From the NCBI GenBank assembly GCA_903920925.1, contig CAIXOA010000188.1, positions 1-11,467 on the forward strand: a stretch of 11,467 nucleotides of DNA, in the 5' to 3' direction. Source of the stretch: an uncultured Microcaldota archaeon. GTDB taxonomy: Archaea > Micrarchaeota > Micrarchaeia > Anstonellales > Bilamarchaeaceae. Position numbers and translations under genes: made by a program. The notes under the pieces were generated by a model. The model had not been told where the DNA came from. It saw only the letters and a program-made list of their open reading frames with translations, and did not search any database. The stretch's first letter is position 1, and each line of letters begins with the position of its first letter. This document shows positions 10,751 through 11,467 of the stretch, one piece after another.

Positions 10751-11467
10751 ATGCCGTGCAGGTCTTGCGGCCGCGAAGGATACTCCGACATATGCTCGGA
10801 ATGCATGTTCAAGGAGCAGAACCAGCAGTGCTGGCGCTGCAGGATGTACATCCCGAAGGCGGAGATGCAGCAGTGGCGCGGCCAGTGGATCTGCCCGAAT
10901 TGCAGGATGAACCTTGAGCGCGAGGAAGAAGGGGCGGGAACGGAGAAAAAAAGAAAGGAGGAAGAGGGCAGCCAGGCGGACATGTATGAAAAGCCCGGAA
11001 GGTGCGACCGCTGCGGCAGGGAAACAATCATACTCTATAGGTTCAACGGAAGGAACCTGTGCTGGTACTGCCTGGAAAAGGAGGACACCTATGCCGGTGC
11101 CGGAGGGGCCGGCGGCGCGATACCAATCCAGCTGACCCGCCGGGTGAAAAAGAGGAAGGGGATTCTCAGGACGATAAGGGAATACTTTTTCGGAAAGGGG
11201 GCAGAGGAAGAAGCGGAAGTGGAGATTTCAGTTGCGCGGATAATCCCCATAAGGAAGAGGGGCAGGGAGGGCGAAATTGTCCCGGTAAGGAAGGCGGAAA
11301 ATGCGGAAATCGTCCCCAAAAAGAGCGAGGAACCGGGAACCGAGGGGCATAGGAAAGGGCACCACGAAAAAAAGGAGGAAAAGAAAGAGGAGAAACGGGA
11401 AAAGGGCCCCGTGATAGAGAAGGAAACAGGCGAGCCGCCCAAGGATGAGGGAGGGGAAAGGAAAGAC
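10751..11467 (+). CDS. Multi-zinc-ribbon protein with charged tail, C-terminus cut by window edge
   Basis: The frame is open from ATG 10751 to the window end, 239 codons without a stop. Three four-cysteine sites are visible: Cys3/6 with Cys15/18, Cys27/30 with Cys48/51, and Cys85/88 with Cys104/107, each with CxxC knuckles (CRSC, CSEC; CWRC, CPNC; CDRC, CWYC). They are rich in aromatic residues and should each bind one zinc. A Lys/Glu spacer (57-75) separates sites two and three. From residue 130 the chain becomes basic (LTRRVKKRKG, then IREYFFGKG), followed by repeated IVP-x-R/K units (IIPIRK 164-169, EIVPVRK 175-181, EIVPKK 186-191) and a Lys/Glu-rich, probably disordered tail. Nucleic-acid or protein binding is inferred from the ribbons; no family is recognised. 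The ATG is supported by a TATA box 25 nt upstream and the palindrome above it. Confidence 0.8.
   Translation, partial: MPCRSCGREGYSDICSECMFKEQNQQCWRCRMYIPKAEMQQWRGQWICPNCRMNLEREEEGAGTEKKRKEEEGSQADMYEKPGRCDRCGRETIILYRFNGRNLCWYCLEKEDTYAGAGGAGGAIPIQLTRRVKKRKGILRTIREYFFGKGAEEEAEVEISVARIIPIRKRGREGEIVPVRKAENAEIVPKKSEEPGTEGHRKGHHEKKEEKKEEKREKGPVIEKETGEPPKDEGGERKD

Noticed and set aside
1..11467. CRISPR array, insertion sequence or prophage
   Set aside because: No regularly spaced repeats, transposase, integrase or phage genes were seen.

Overview
The window is chromosomal DNA from an archaeon. It carries a TATA-binding protein with two direct repeats, ribosomal protein eL21, RNA polymerase subunit Rpo4/RpoF and an archaeal DUF655 protein. 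AT-rich TATA boxes lie about 25-30 bp upstream of several start codons, so those mRNAs are probably leaderless. Internal cistrons of operons carry GGTG/GGAGG Shine-Dalgarno sites. The DNA is GC-rich and tightly packed, with many ATGA or GTGA stop/start overlaps and two convergent gene pairs whose ends overlap. I cannot name the lineage; the mixture is compatible with a euryarchaeal or DPANN genome.

Left part (1-5501). A truncated membrane-anchored, lipobox-like protein (minus) is divergent from a NUDIX hydrolase (plus). A hairpin-rich convergent gap separates the NUDIX gene from a COG1340-like coiled-coil protein (minus). That gene is divergent from a two-gene unit (plus): a TrmJ-like tRNA 2'-O-methyltransferase overlapping, by ATGA, an unusual HEAT / acidic linker / OB-fold protein. 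The last gene collides by 16 nt with a minus-strand unit of an RSH-type (ppGpp hydrolase-like) HD protein followed by a HemK/Mtq2-like NPPY methyltransferase.

Middle part (5595-8080). This is a stress and housekeeping block. A TRAM-domain protein and an Hsp20 (minus) are divergent from a second Hsp20 (plus) across one AT-rich promoter element. Downstream, the minus-strand operon TBP - DUF59 (MIP18/SufT-like) - CutA has ATGA overlaps at both junctions.

Right part (8211-11467). The plus-strand operon eL21 - rpoF - DUF655 ends at a T-rich terminator. It is followed by tRNA-Val(UAC), and 21 nt later by a gene whose C-terminal domain has a HEPN-like RN-x3-H motif. The remaining 433-nt gap (10318-10750) is full of structure: a nested inverted repeat overlapping the stop codon, a 29-codon ORF, a candidate 170-nt structured RNA with two kink-turn (box C/D-like) motifs, and an 18-bp perfect palindrome just upstream of the promoter of a zinc-ribbon gene that runs off the right edge.

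The most notable items are the candidate K-turn RNA, the recurring GATATAT-loop hairpins 3' of two plus-strand genes, the tRNA-linked HEPN-like gene, and the archaeal RSH-type HD protein.
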